Made by a program: the position numbers and the translations under genes. The notes beneath the pieces were generated by a model. That model was not told the DNA's origin. It was given only the letters and a program-made list of their open reading frames with translations, and did no database searches. 32,442 bases of DNA from assembly GCA_021205225.1 (NCBI GenBank), contig JAJPXX010000079.1:1-32442 (forward strand), in the 5' to 3' direction. Every line of letters begins with the position of its first letter. Position 1 is the first letter of the stretch. This DNA is from Lachnospiraceae bacterium (lineage in GTDB: Bacteria; Bacillota; Clostridia; Lachnospirales; Lachnospiraceae). Positions 1-8,870 of this stretch are shown here, piece after piece.

Positions 1-59
1 TCGATAAAATCTACGTTTTTCCCAAGTTTAAATTTTCTTCATGAAACAACCCTGGGCAG

Positions 60-85
60 AAAAACTCCCCGGAACTCCGGGGAGT
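60..85 (-). terminator. Rho-independent terminator of the fab operon
   Basis: Read on the minus strand, a GC-rich inverted repeat (arms 64-73 and 76-85, ACTCCCCGGA and its complement) is followed by a run of five T (60-64). It lies about 20 bases after the fabZ stop, so it should end the fatty-acid synthesis transcript. Confidence 0.85.
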
Positions 86-105
86 GTGTAACTGATAACA
101 AATAT

Positions 106-528
106 CTACTGTATCACAAATGTCAGCTCCGCTTCTGTGCAGACCTTGTCGTCCACATATGCGGTTGCTTTGCCGATTCCGACCGGTCCTTTTACCTTGA
201 TCACCTCAAGCTCCAGACGAAGGACATCCCCCGGCACAACCTTCTGGCGGAAGCGCGCCTTATTGACGCCCCCAAAAAGAACCAGCCTGCCTTTGTATTC
301 GTCCAGCGAAAGAATCGCGACGGCGCCTACCTGGGCAAGCGCTTCCAGGATCAGTACCCCCGGCATCACCGGCTCCTGTGGAAAATGACCGGCAAAATAC
401 GGTTCATTGTAGGATACGGCTTTGCGCCCAACTGCGCGCACCCCCGGCTCCAGCTCGTCGATCCGATCCACAAGAAGAAACGGTGAGCGGTGCGGTAATA
501 TTTCCATGATCTGTTTTGAATCTAACAT
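106..528 (-). CDS. fabZ: 3-hydroxyacyl-[acyl-carrier-protein] dehydratase FabZ
   Basis: Hot-dog fold dehydratase that removes water from 3-hydroxyacyl-ACP in the elongation cycle of type II fatty-acid synthesis, in the cytoplasm. The 140-residue length is normal for the family. The active-site signature is visible: His48 in the [12 protein letters not shown] stretch and Glu62 in LILEALAQ. The start is supported by AGGAG nine bases upstream. It is the last gene of the acpP-fabK-fabD-fabG-fabF-fabZ block, 18 bases after fabF, and is followed by a strong terminator. No separate FabA-type isomerase is seen. Assignment to FabZ is secure from the motifs and the neighbours. Confidence 0.96.
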   Translation of the reverse strand: MLDSKQIMEILPHRSPFLLVDRIDELEPGVRAVGRKAVSYNEPYFAGHFPQEPVMPGVLILEALAQVGAVAILSLDEYKGRLVLFGGVNKARFRQKVVPGDVLRLELEVIKVKGPVGIGKATAYVDDKVCTEAELTFVIQ

Positions 529-546
529 AGCTGTTTACTCCTGTCC

Positions 547-1812
547 TTACACTCTGCCTGGTGTTCTAATCTGCTTTGCATCTGCAAATTTTTTGAAAAG
601 CAGCGTCGCGTTATGACCGCCGAATCCGAGCGAATTGGTCAGGCAGGCATTTACTTCACGGGAAATCCCTTCCGGCGTATAGTTGAGATCCATCTCTTCC
701 TCCGCCTCGCGGAAGCCGGCCGTCGCGTGAATATAATTCTCCATAATGCTCTTTACGCAGACAACCGCCTCCAGTCCGCCGGCCGCGCCAAGTGCGTGAC
801 CGATCATGGATTTGGTCGAGTTTACATTCAGCTGGTATGCAGCCTCGCCAAACGCAGCTTTGATCGCGCGCGTCTCGCAAAGGTCATTGAGATGCGTCGC
901 CGTGCCATGCGCGTTGACATACTGAATCTCATCCGCAGCCAGCCCGGCCTCGTTCATAGCCAGCTTCATCGCGCGCGCCGCGCCCTCACCGGTCTCTACC
1001 GGAGACGTAATATGGTAAGCATCGCTCGTTGCCCCGTATCCGGCAATCTCTGCCAGAATCACCGCGCCGCGCTCCAGTGCGTGGGAAAGCTCCTCCAGCA
1101 CCAGCACGCCTGCACCTTCGCCCATAACAAAGCCGCTCCTGTCTTTATCAAACGGCAGAGATGCCCGCAGCGGGTCTGTCTCCTTGCTCAACGCGGTCAG
1201 AGCGGTAAATCCCGCTACCCCCATCGGACAGATCGCCGCTTCTGTGCCTCCGGCTACCATCACATCCGCGTCGCCGACCTGAATCGAACGATAAGCCTCT
1301 CCAATCGAATGCGTGCCAGTCGCGCATGCAGTCACAACGTTAATATTTTTTCCTTTCAGGCCAAAATGAATCCCGACATTTCCGGCCGCCATGTTGGAAA
1401 TCAGCAGCGGAACAAAAAGGGTCGGCATTCTGCCCGGACCTTTCTCCATCAGCTTTGTATGCGCCTGCTCCATAACCTGAAGACTGCCAATACCGCTGCC
1501 AATGGAAACGCCCACCCGATAGCTCTCCTCCTCCGTCAGGTCATGAATCCCGGCCTGTGAAAGCGCTTCTGCCGCTGCTGCCACCGCGTACTGGCTGAAC
1601 AGCTCCATACGCCTGGACTCCTTCACATCCATCACAGACAAAGGATCAAAATCCTTTACCTCCGCGGCAAGCTTTGCCTTGTATTCTGTTGTATCAAAGC
1701 GGGTAATCGGCGCGATTCCCACCTTTTTGGCTTTCAGGCTGTCCCAGTAAGCATCTACTGAATTTCCGATCGGGGAAATGGCGCCCATGCCTGTCACTAC
1801 GACTCTTCTCAT
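547..1812 (-). CDS. fabF: Beta-ketoacyl-ACP synthase II FabF
   Basis: Condensing enzyme that joins malonyl-ACP to a growing acyl chain. The thiolase-fold catalytic triad is visible: Cys163 (VTACATGTHS), His302 (NAHGTATHLND) and His339 (SMIGHALGAAGG). At 421 residues it is slightly longer than the usual 410-415, the excess being a short basic tail after the conserved LGFGGHNATLLFKK end. AAAGG seven bases upstream supports the start. It follows fabG by 13 bases and precedes fabZ, so it is co-transcribed with them. The Cys-His-His triad excludes FabH, which uses Cys-His-Asn. No fabH gene is visible in the window. Confidence 0.96.
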   Translation of the reverse strand: MRRVVVTGMGAISPIGNSVDAYWDSLKAKKVGIAPITRFDTTEYKAKLAAEVKDFDPLSVMDVKESRRMELFSQYAVAAAAEALSQAGIHDLTEEESYRVGVSIGSGIGSLQVMEQAHTKLMEKGPGRMPTLFVPLLISNMAAGNVGIHFGLKGKNINVVTACATGTHSIGEAYRSIQVGDADVMVAGGTEAAICPMGVAGFTALTALSKETDPLRASLPFDKDRSGFVMGEGAGVLVLEELSHALERGAVILAEIAGYGATSDAYHITSPVETGEGAARAMKLAMNEAGLAADEIQYVNAHGTATHLNDLCETRAIKAAFGEAAYQLNVNSTKSMIGHALGAAGGLEAVVCVKSIMENYIHATAGFREAEEEMDLNYTPEGISREVNACLTNSLGFGGHNATLLFKKFADAKQIRTPGRV

Positions 1813-1825
1813 ATAATGTCCTTTC

Positions 1826-2566
1826 TTAAATCCCCATGCCGCCGTCTACAGAGAGTACCTGTCCGGTAATATAGGCCGCCTTATCCGATGCCAGGAATGC
1901 GACTGCCTCCGCAATATCCTGCGGCTGACCGATTTTTCCGAGCGGTATCTGGGTCAGCATCAGTTCCTTCTGCGTATCATTGAGTACCGCCGTCATATCT
2001 GTATCAACATAACCCGGAGCCACCGCATTCACAGTAATGCCGCGGCTGGCAAGCTCTTTCGCCAGGCTCTTTGTCATGCCGACTACGCCTGCTTTCGCGG
2101 CACTGTAATTGATCTGGCCGGCATTTCCATGCAGACCGACAATTGAAGAAAGACTGACTATTCTGCCATAGCGCTTACGCAGCATCTGCTTCGCAGCCAG
2201 CTTCATACAGAAAAAGGTCCCCTTCAGGTTCGTATCAATCACCCGGTCAAAATCCTCCGCGCTCATACGCAGAGTCAGGTTATCCCGTGTGATTCCGGCA
2301 TTGTTCACCAGAATATCCGGCGCGCCAAGCTGATCTGTCACTTCTTTAAACATCCGCTCACAGTCTTCCTGTGAGGAAATGTCTGCCTGAACAATGACTG
2401 CGCGTCTTCCGAGCGCGCAAATTTCATCCGCGACCTCCTGTGCTTTCGCCTCAGAGCCACAGTAATTCACCGCCACATCCGCTCCGTATCCGGCGAGCGT
2501 CAGTGCGATAGCACGGCCGATTCCTCTGCTTGCGCCCGTCACGAGCGCAATTTTTCCTTCCAACAT
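1826..2566 (-). CDS. fabG: 3-oxoacyl-[acyl-carrier-protein] reductase FabG
   Basis: Short-chain dehydrogenase that reduces 3-ketoacyl-ACP with NADPH. The Rossmann motif TGASRGIG is near the N-terminus, NNAG is in the core, and the catalytic Ser141, Tyr154 and Lys158 (SLSSIVG, then NYSAAK) are present. I chose the ATG at 2566, giving [17 protein letters not shown], rather than the ATG nine bases upstream: the ribosome site AAAGGA abuts the upstream ATG but lies nine bases before the chosen one. The 246-residue length is standard. It sits between fabD and fabF in one transcript. Confidence 0.96.
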   Translation of the reverse strand: MLEGKIALVTGASRGIGRAIALTLAGYGADVAVNYCGSEAKAQEVADEICALGRRAVIVQADISSQEDCERMFKEVTDQLGAPDILVNNAGITRDNLTLRMSAEDFDRVIDTNLKGTFFCMKLAAKQMLRKRYGRIVSLSSIVGLHGNAGQINYSAAKAGVVGMTKSLAKELASRGITVNAVAPGYVDTDMTAVLNDTQKELMLTQIPLGKIGQPQDIAEAVAFLASDKAAYITGQVLSVDGGMGI

Positions 2567-2640
2567 ATCTACCATTCCTTTGATTCTCTTTCCAATTCTC
2601 CATACAATGCCTGCAAAAAATGCCAGGAAAATTGATTCAT

Positions 2641-3603
2641 TTACAGCACGCTCTTTACCGCTTCCAGGTCTTCCGGCTTTTCAATATGAAGCGCCCTCAC
2701 CGTTTTATCGATCTTCTTCATGAAATTCGTCAGAGTCGTCCCCGGTCCGATCTCAATGAACGTATCCGCTCCGGCAGCAATCATATACTCCACGCTCTGC
2801 TGCCAGCGCACCGAGGAGCACACCTGCTGTCCAAGCAGGGTGCGGATCTCTTCCGGATCGCTCTCCGGCCTGGCCGTCACATTTGAAAGTACCAGAAGCT
2901 CCGGCTGCCGGATTTCCTGATCCGCAAGCAGCGCGGCAAGCTTCTCGCCCGCGCCGGAAAGCATCGGCGAATGGAACGGTCCGCTTACCACAAGCGGTAC
3001 GGCTCTGCTTGCTCCCGCCTCCAGAAGCTTTGCCGCCGCGCGGTCCACCGCGTCCTTTTCACCGGAAATGACCTGCTGTCCCGGACAATTATAATTCGCT
3101 ACGCTTACCTGCCCGTCCGTCGCCGCACAGATTTCCTCAATCGGCAGCGGCTTCCGGCTCAGAATCGCCGTCATTGCCCCTCCGGTCGGCACCGCTTCTT
3201 CCATATAAATCCCGCGCTGGCAGACAATGCGAACCGCGTCTGTCACTGAAAATGTCCCGGCTGCCGTCAGCGCACAATACTCGCCAAGGCTTAATCCCGC
3301 GGCCATATCGGCCTGGATCCCGGCCTTTTGTACTGCCGCGAGAATCGCCAGGCTCGCGGTCAGCAGCACCGGCTGCGTGTATCGGGTCTGATGAATCTTC
3401 GTGTTTGGAACACGCTCGTCAGCTCCGGCGCCGCCCGAACATGGCAGCGTCTCCGAAAAACAGATTTCTTCGATCGAATATCCTGCCGCTGCGGAAGCCA
3501 GTTCAAAAACCTCACGGCTCTCCAGACACGAATCATAGAACTCCCGGGCCATACCGATGCGCTGTGCGCCCTGTCCCGGAAATACAAATGCAATTTTGCT
3601 CAT
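2641..3603 (-). CDS. fabD: Malonyl-CoA:ACP transacylase FabD
   Basis: Moves malonyl from CoA to ACP to supply fatty-acid elongation. The N-terminal FVFPGQGAQ motif, the nucleophile Ser105 in GLSLGEY and the active-site His in GPFHSPM are all present. The nucleophile motif has Leu in place of the usual His of GHSLGE, a variant I regard as tolerated in this family. A short Gly/polar insertion (about residues 54-70, starting CSGGAGADE) lengthens the N-terminal part; the total of 320 residues is a little over the usual 305-315. GGAG five bases upstream supports the start. It follows fabK by 31 bases and precedes fabG by about 75. Confidence 0.94.
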   Translation of the reverse strand: MSKIAFVFPGQGAQRIGMAREFYDSCLESREVFELASAAAGYSIEEICFSETLPCSGGAGADERVPNTKIHQTRYTQPVLLTASLAILAAVQKAGIQADMAAGLSLGEYCALTAAGTFSVTDAVRIVCQRGIYMEEAVPTGGAMTAILSRKPLPIEEICAATDGQVSVANYNCPGQQVISGEKDAVDRAAAKLLEAGASRAVPLVVSGPFHSPMLSGAGEKLAALLADQEIRQPELLVLSNVTARPESDPEEIRTLLGQQVCSSVRWQQSVEYMIAAGADTFIEIGPGTTLTNFMKKIDKTVRALHIEKPEDLEAVKSVL

Positions 3604-3634
3604 GTTTTCTCCTCAGATCTTTATCCTTCAGACG

Positions 3635-4558
3635 TCATTTCCCAAGCAGCGCTTCCGCCTGGCTCATGATCTCCGTGATCATCTCCTGGCAGGTCTGCTC
3701 TTTGTTCACCATACCGGCGATCTGCCCGCACATCATAGAGCCGCCAGTCACATCGCCCTCCTGCACTGCCTTGCGCAGAGAGCCAACGGTCAGGGTTTCC
3801 AGCTCTTCAAACGTGCAGCCTTCCTTTTCCATCGCCAGATACTTGCGCGTCATCTGGTTCCGGATCTGGCGGCAGGGATGTCCTACCGAGCGCGCGGTCA
3901 CGACAGTATCAATGTCCTTTGCTTTCAGCACCTGATTCTTATAATTCTGATGAATCACGCACTCCTTCGACACCAGAAAGCGCGTCCCCATCTGCACGCC
4001 TGCCGCGCCAAGCATCATTGCCGCCGCGAAGCCTCTGCCGTCCGCGATTCCGCCGGCCGCGATCACCGGGATCGAGACGCCGTCCACAACCTGCGGCACC
4101 AGTGTCATGGTGGTACTCTCGCCGATGTGTCCGCCGGACTCACAGCCCTCCGCGATCACCGCATCTGCGCCGCCGCGCTGCATCATCTTTGCAAGCGCCA
4201 CACTCGCCACTACCGGGATTACCTTAATCCCGGCGCCCTTCCACTGTTCCATATAAGTACCCGGATTCCCTGCGCCGGTCGTCACCACCGCAACCTTTTC
4301 CTCCGTCACCACCTGCGCGACTTCCGCCGCAAACGGGCTCAGCAGCATAATATTCACACCAAAGGGCTTATCCGTCTTTTCCTTCGTCAGGCGAATCTGC
4401 TCCCGCACATAGTCCGCCGGAGCATTGCCCGCCGCAATGATTCCCAGTCCGCCCGCATTCGAGACAGCCGAAGCAAGGGAGTTCTCAGCCACCCATGCCA
4501 TACCGCCCTGAAAAATCGGGTATTCGATCCCCAGTAATTCTGTAATAGCAGTCTTCAT
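3635..4558 (-). CDS. fabK: FMN-dependent enoyl-ACP reductase II FabK
   Basis: TIM-barrel flavoprotein of the nitronate monooxygenase superfamily that carries out the last reduction of each elongation cycle, replacing FabI. Visible family signatures are IFQGGMAW at the N-terminus, CESGGHIGE near residue 140, and the phosphate-binding stretch IAAGGIADGRG around residue 170. The 307-residue length fits. Its ATG shares one base with the acpP stop codon (TAATG), implying translational coupling. Its position between acpP and fabD argues for FabK over a catabolic nitronate monooxygenase. No FabI is seen, which would predict reduced sensitivity to triclosan-like FabI inhibitors (inference). Confidence 0.95.
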   Translation of the reverse strand: MKTAITELLGIEYPIFQGGMAWVAENSLASAVSNAGGLGIIAAGNAPADYVREQIRLTKEKTDKPFGVNIMLLSPFAAEVAQVVTEEKVAVVTTGAGNPGTYMEQWKGAGIKVIPVVASVALAKMMQRGGADAVIAEGCESGGHIGESTTMTLVPQVVDGVSIPVIAAGGIADGRGFAAAMMLGAAGVQMGTRFLVSKECVIHQNYKNQVLKAKDIDTVVTARSVGHPCRQIRNQMTRKYLAMEKEGCTFEELETLTVGSLRKAVQEGDVTGGSMMCGQIAGMVNKEQTCQEMITEIMSQAEALLGK

Positions 4559-4791
4559 TATTCCTCAATTCCTTTCGCACTCAGATAATTCATAACCGAC
4601 TGTACGGTCGTCAGCTGCTCCAGATCCTCTGTCGGGATCTCGATATCATACTCCTCCTCCAGAGCCATCACCAGTTCAAACAGATCAAGGGAGTCCGCGC
4701 TCAGGTCTGCCTTAAAATCCGTTTCCGGTCTGATCTCTTCCTCTGATACATGAAGCTGCTCTGCTACGATTTCAATTAATTTCTCCTGCAT
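4558..4791 (-). CDS. acpP: Acyl carrier protein AcpP
   Basis: Small acidic carrier that holds the acyl chain on a 4'-phosphopantetheine arm. The attachment Ser34 lies in ADSLDLFELVMALEEEY, the classic DSL motif. I chose the ATG at 4791 (MQEKLIEIVAEQ), giving 77 residues, over an upstream in-frame ATG: AAGGAGA lies about nine bases before it, and the upstream extension is basic and unlike ACPs. It is the first gene of the fab block and overlaps fabK by one base. I found no convincing promoter upstream: a TTGACA hexamer exists at 4846-4851 (minus) but has no matching -10 at the right distance. Confidence 0.96.
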   Translation of the reverse strand: MQEKLIEIVAEQLHVSEEEIRPETDFKADLSADSLDLFELVMALEEEYDIEIPTEDLEQLTTVQSVMNYLSAKGIEE

Positions 4792-4907
4792 GATAAATTT
4801 TCTCCTTTTTATTTGTTTGTCAGACAGCGGTCTTTTTGTATCCCCTGTCAAGGACTGTCATTTTTCGCCCCTTTTCTTAAAAGAGGGATCAGGCTCTGAA
4901 AGCCGGT

Positions 4908-5213
4908 TCAGGCACGGTGCGCTCCGCCAAACGCCGCAAAGCGCCGCATACACGCAAACACCGCAATACCGGCAGCCGCGGCGGAACAGGCGGCTGCAAA
5001 GCCGGAGACCACCACGACGATTTTCCAGTTGGTCTGTGTGCGCGGCTCCGGTTCCGGCTGCGGATTCTGCTCTGCCAAATCTACCCGATTTACTTCCAGA
5101 TCCCGCTCCGGTATCTCATCCTCCAGAAAAGACGGACTGATCTCGCCAAACATGCGAATCAGCCACCCGGAAAACGCATCCACATTCTTTTCATCTGCTT
5201 TTCTGGCATCCAT
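4908..5213 (-). CDS. Small single-helix membrane protein downstream of the sigma factor gene (possible anti-sigma partner)
   Basis: This 101-residue protein is of a family I do not recognise. It has a soluble N-terminal half (residues 1-61) ending in a Pro/Glu-rich linker (PQPEPEPRTQ), then one strongly hydrophobic segment (about 64-89) and a short basic tail. GGGAGG upstream supports the start. It follows the ECF-like sigma gene by 98 bases on the same strand. A short cytoplasmic segment plus one transmembrane helix next to an ECF sigma gene is the usual layout of anti-sigma factors, so that role is a reasonable inference. No zinc anti-sigma HxxxCxxC motif is present, so the role is unproven. 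Confidence 0.6.
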   Translation of the reverse strand: MDARKADEKNVDAFSGWLIRMFGEISPSFLEDEIPERDLEVNRVDLAEQNPQPEPEPRTQTNWKIVVVVSGFAAACSAAAAGIAVFACMRRFAAFGGAHRA

Positions 5214-5232
5214 CCTGCCACCTCCCTGTTCC

Positions 5233-5326
5233 CTTTAAATGGCGCGGCTTGATATGTCCGGCATTGCCTTTCATGCCGGACGCAGGCCGCGCCTCGCGCA
5301 TCAGCGCGACTTTAAATGGCGCGGCT
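5233..5326. repeat. 17-bp direct repeat duplicating the end of the sigma gene, with a hairpin between copies
   Basis: The 17-base string CTTTAAATGGCGCGGCT occurs at 5233-5249 and again at 5310-5326; the second copy contains the stop codon of the sigma gene. Between them lies an 8-bp inverted repeat (TCCGGCAT at 5257-5264 and its complement at 5273-5280). Only 98 bases separate the sigma stop and the next gene, so this structure fills the gap. Confidence 0.7.
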
Positions 5327-5875
5327 CTCCTTCTCATATCGCTTCCGAATCTTTTTCTTCAGTCGCGACAGCTTGCTGTCCACGGCGTTTTCCGTCATAT
5401 CCATCGCCTCGGCGATCTGCCGGGTACTCTGTAGATAATAAAACCGCCGCAGCACCAGCTCACGGTCTTTCTTTTTCAGGTCATTCAAAACTCGCTCCAG
5501 CGCCTGTACTTCCTCCTGAAAAATCAATTTCCGTTCGGGATTGTCCGAATCATCCGCGTCTCCCCGGCACAGAGGGTCTTCCTCTCCGGCTTCTTCGAAC
5601 TCCTCCCGTCAGCTGGCCTTCCGAAGATACTTCAGTGCCGTATTGCGCGTGATGGCTTTCAGCCAGGTGCGAAGCGATGCTCTTTCCAGATCAAACGCAG
5701 CGCCATGTGTCCAGACCTTCAGATAGACATCGTTGATGCATTCCTCAACCTCCGTCTCGCGGTCGCGAAGAATCGTCACCGCTATGTACCGGAGCAGCCG
5801 CTCATAGCGTTCCGCGATCAGCTCTATGCTTTTTTGATCCCGCTCGCGAAGCAGCGCGACAATGTCCTCATCCAT
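5312..5875 (-). pseudogene. ECF-like RNA polymerase sigma factor interrupted by an in-frame TGA
   Basis: The N-terminal part (5609-5875) carries sigma region 2: CINDVYLKVWTHGAAFD, then LRTWLKAITRNTALKYLRK, the -10 recognition and core-binding surface. The C-terminal part (5312-about 5527) carries region 4 with the helix-turn-helix LQSTRQIAEAMDMTENAVDSKLSR. Both parts are in the same frame, separated by one TGA at 5609-5611 (coding strand AGC TGA CGG); the acidic linker between them reads on without another stop. A single C-to-T change from CGA (Arg) would explain it. I chose the start at 5875 because AAAGGAG abuts the ATG at 5884 but lies nine bases from 5875. The intact form would have about 187 residues, normal for an ECF sigma. 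It may be a pseudogene, a sequencing error or a recoded or split sigma. Confidence 0.75.
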
Positions 5876-5959
5876 CCGGTACATCTCCTTTACTTATACA
5901 CATGAATCCGGAAAATCTTGCAAAAATTTTTACAGAAATTTACTTTCCTGCTGATTCAA

Positions 5960-5988
5960 AGTATAAACGAAAGTTTTACTGTAGGCAA
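5960..5988 (-). promoter_or_regulatory. Sigma-A-type promoter upstream of the sigma gene
   Basis: On the minus strand TTGCCT (5983-5988) and TATACT (5960-5965) are separated by exactly 17 bases. The site lies about 85 bases upstream of the sigma start and points toward it. It resembles a housekeeping promoter rather than an ECF autoregulated one. Confidence 0.5.
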
Positions 5989-6052
5989 GCATAAAAAATC
6001 CATACCGTCTCCGTTTGGCAGATCATTGCGCGTATATCGGAGAATTTGTCAC

Positions 6053-6081
6053 TTTTCAAATTGCCCTTTCTGAGGTACAAT
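6053..6081 (+). promoter_or_regulatory. Candidate promoter of mutS2
   Basis: TTTTCA (6053-6058) and TACAAT (6076-6081) are separated by 17 bases, 47 bases before the mutS2 ATG. The -35 is weak. The ribosome site GAGG lies eight bases before the start. Confidence 0.4.
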
Positions 6082-6127
6082 AGCGGCATGGTGACATATT
6101 GTTTCCCGCAACCATGAGGATTTTATC

Positions 6128-8860
6128 ATGAACGAAAAAGCATTAAAAGTATTGGAGTACCACAAAGTGATTCAGCATCTGGCAGATTTTGCCGGCTCAC
6201 AGCCAGGCAAGGAGCGGTGTCTCGCTCTCGTCCCGTCCGACGACCTGGAAGAGATTCTGCGGATGCAGCGTGAGACGACGGACGCAGTCAGCCGCACTCT
6301 GCGCAAAGGGCGGGTTTCTTTCTCTGGCCTGAGCGACATTCGCGGCTCGCTGCGGCGGCTGGAGGTGGGAAGCTCCCTGAATATAGAAGAATTGCTGCGC
6401 GTCTGCACCGTGATGGAGACGACCGCGCGTGTGAAAAGTTGGGCAAAAGATGAGTCCGCCAGCCGCAGAAACAGCATTGCCGCAAAAACACAGCAGGAGC
6501 CTGATATTGATGCTCCTGACGATTCTCTGGCACAGATGTTTGCGGACTTACAGCCGCTCACCCAGGTCGCAAATGAGATCCGCCGCTGTATCCTCTCTGA
6601 GGAGGAAATCAGCGACGACGCCAGTTCCGGCCTGCGCCAGGTGCGGCGGCAGATAAAGTCGGTGAATGACCGAATCCATTCTTCTCTTGCTTCTTATTTA
6701 AACGGGCCGTCGCGAACCTATCTGCAGGATGCGGTAATCACACAGCGGAGCGGCCGTTATTGTGTTCCGGTAAAGGCTGAATATCGCGGTCAGGTACCCG
6801 GCATGATCCACGACCAGTCTTCCAGCGGCTCCACCCTTTTTGTCGAGCCAATGGCTGTGGTAAAGCTGAACAATGACCTGCGCGAGCTGGAAATCCGCGA
6901 ACAGAAGGAAATTGAGATCGTCCTGGCAACTTTGAGCGCCGAGGTCGGAGAACACACAGAAGCCCTGAACTATAACGTCCTGCTTCTGACCGAGCTGGAT
7001 TTCATTTTTGCCCGTGCACAGCTCTCCCTCTCCTACCGGGGGTCTGAACCGGATTTTAACACAGAGGGACGTATCAATATCAAAAAAGGGCGCCATCCCC
7101 TGCTGGATCAGAAAACGGTCGTTCCTGTGGACATCCGCCTCGGCGACGATTTTACACTGCTTGTTATCTCCGGGCCAAACACAGGTGGCAAGACCGTTTC
7201 CCTGAAAACCGTAGGGCTGTTCACGCTGCTTGGTCAGGCGGGATTGCATATCCCGGCGCTGGATCACTCCGAGCTTTCTGTTTTCAGTGAAGTGTACGCG
7301 GACATTGGGGATGAGCAGAGCATCGAACAGAGCCTGAGTACGTTTTCATCCCATATGACCAATATTGTTTCCTTTTTAAACGCGATCGATGAACGGGATG
7401 CGCAGACGTGGAATTCTGCCTGGACTCCGGCATCCCAGGCAAAGACGCCTGACCAGGCCTCCTCCCAGACCGAGCCGCATAAATCCGGCGCCGCCCGCTC
7501 CGCTGCTGTCCGTGAGTCTGTGCATGGCCGGACGATTTCCTGGGATGACGGATCGCGCGCGAACCGGGGGGATGGAAATGCATCCTCGCCGCACGCAGGC
7601 CTGGACTACCGAACCGCAGGCGAGCGTTCCTTAGTTCTCTTCGATGAGCTTGGCGCGGGTACCGATCCGACCGAAGGCGCGGCTCTGGCAATCGCAATCC
7701 TTTCGAACCTGCATGGCCGCGGCGTCCGCACGATTGCCACGACACACTACAGTGAGCTGAAGCTTTACGCTCTTTCTACGCCCGGTGTGGAAAATGGCTG
7801 CTGCGAATTTGACGTTGAAACCCTGCGCCCGACCTACCGTCTGCTGATCGGTGTACCGGGCAAGAGCAACGCATTCGCGATCTCTGAAAAGCTCGGCCTG
7901 CCAAATTACATCATTGAGGACGCGAAAACACATCTCACGACACAGGACGAGACCTTTGAAGATGTTATCACCAGCCTGGAAAACAGCCGGGTGACAATCG
8001 AACGGGAGCGGGAGGAAATCGCGCGCTACAGGCAGGAAGTGGAGGATTTAAAAACCCGCCTGTCCCAAAAGGAAGGACGCCTCGATGAGAGCCGGGACGC
8101 CATTCTGACGAAAGCCCGCGAGGAAGCGCGTGACATTCTGCGCGACGCAAAAGAATACGCCGACGATACCATCCGGAAATTCAACCGCCTCGGCTCAGAA
8201 TCAGACGCTTCCCGCAAGATGGAGCAGGAGCGCGCAAAGCTTCGTGAAAAAATGTCCGATAATGACAAAAAGCTGGGCATAAAGGCCGACAAAAAGCCAA
8301 AGAAGAGACTGACCGGCAAAGACCTGCGGATCGGCGACGGCGTGCGTGTCCTTAGCCTGAACCTGAACGGCACTGTCAGCACCCTTCCGGACGCGAAGGG
8401 AAACCTGTTCGTCCAGATGGGGATTCTTCGCTCTCAGGTAAATATCAAAGACCTGGAACGGCTGGAGGACGAGCCGCCCGCTTCTGTTTATGGCAAAGGA
8501 AAAACCTCCGCTTCTTCCGGAAGCCAGTCCCGCGGTTCATCCGGGAATGCCGGTCGTTCCGGCGGCCGCCGCTCAGGCTCCGCTGACCAGGGAGTGCAAA
8601 ATGCAAAAAGCTACAATATCCGCTCAGAGATCAACCTGATCGGCAAGACGACCGATGAAGCAATCGCGGAACTGGACAAATATATGGACGACGCCTGCCT
8701 CGCCCATCTCTCCCCCATCCGCATCGTCCACGGCAAAGGCAGCGGCATCCTGCGCAAAGCGGTACACCAGTACCTGCACAGGCAAAGCTACGTCGCTTCC
8801 TATCGGCTCGGTGTATTCGGGGAAGGCGATTCCGGCGTCACAATTGTAGAACTAAAATAG
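6128..8860 (+). CDS. mutS2: Endonuclease MutS2, long form with an insertion in the ATPase domain
   Basis: MutS2-type ATPase and nuclease; the family is linked to suppression of recombination and to ribosome rescue at collisions. Seen in order: MutS2 N-terminal core (1-320); Walker A GPNTGGKT (349-356); ABC-type signature region SLSTFSSHM (about 402-410); Walker B LVLFDELGAGTD with Asp506 and Glu507; coiled coil (about 600-700); a KOW-like RIGDGVRVLSL segment; a Ser/Gly-rich linker; and a C-terminal Smr domain with HGKGSG. The 910 residues exceed the usual 780-800. Most of the excess is a hydrophilic insert of about 75 residues (roughly 424-499) just before Walker B, plus a smaller insert near residues 120-140 and the linker before Smr. 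All catalytic motifs remain intact. A response regulator follows ten bases downstream. Confidence 0.95.
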   Translation: MNEKALKVLEYHKVIQHLADFAGSQPGKERCLALVPSDDLEEILRMQRETTDAVSRTLRKGRVSFSGLSDIRGSLRRLEVGSSLNIEELLRVCTVMETTARVKSWAKDESASRRNSIAAKTQQEPDIDAPDDSLAQMFADLQPLTQVANEIRRCILSEEEISDDASSGLRQVRRQIKSVNDRIHSSLASYLNGPSRTYLQDAVITQRSGRYCVPVKAEYRGQVPGMIHDQSSSGSTLFVEPMAVVKLNNDLRELEIREQKEIEIVLATLSAEVGEHTEALNYNVLLLTELDFIFARAQLSLSYRGSEPDFNTEGRINIKKGRHPLLDQKTVVPVDIRLGDDFTLLVISGPNTGGKTVSLKTVGLFTLLGQAGLHIPALDHSELSVFSEVYADIGDEQSIEQSLSTFSSHMTNIVSFLNAIDERDAQTWNSAWTPASQAKTPDQASSQTEPHKSGAARSAAVRESVHGRTISWDDGSRANRGDGNASSPHAGLDYRTAGERSLVLFDELGAGTDPTEGAALAIAILSNLHGRGVRTIATTHYSELKLYALSTPGVENGCCEFDVETLRPTYRLLIGVPGKSNAFAISEKLGLPNYIIEDAKTHLTTQDETFEDVITSLENSRVTIEREREEIARYRQEVEDLKTRLSQKEGRLDESRDAILTKAREEARDILRDAKEYADDTIRKFNRLGSESDASRKMEQERAKLREKMSDNDKKLGIKADKKPKKRLTGKDLRIGDGVRVLSLNLNGTVSTLPDAKGNLFVQMGILRSQVNIKDLERLEDEPPASVYGKGKTSASSGSQSRGSSGNAGRSGGRRSGSADQGVQNAKSYNIRSEINLIGKTTDEAIAELDKYMDDACLAHLSPIRIVHGKGSGILRKAVHQYLHRQSYVASYRLGVFGEGDSGVTIVELK

Positions 8861-8870
8861 AAGGGATTTT

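Noticed and set aside
613..1560. Long plus-strand reading frame opposite fabF
   Set aside because: It is antisense to a fully conserved fabF, has no recognisable domain or ribosome site, and its composition reflects the codon pattern of fabF.
5312..5527. Sigma region 4 fragment as an independent gene starting at TTG
   Set aside because: No ribosome site lies before the TTG at 5527, and the frame continues upstream through the linker to region 2. I kept it as part of the interrupted sigma gene.
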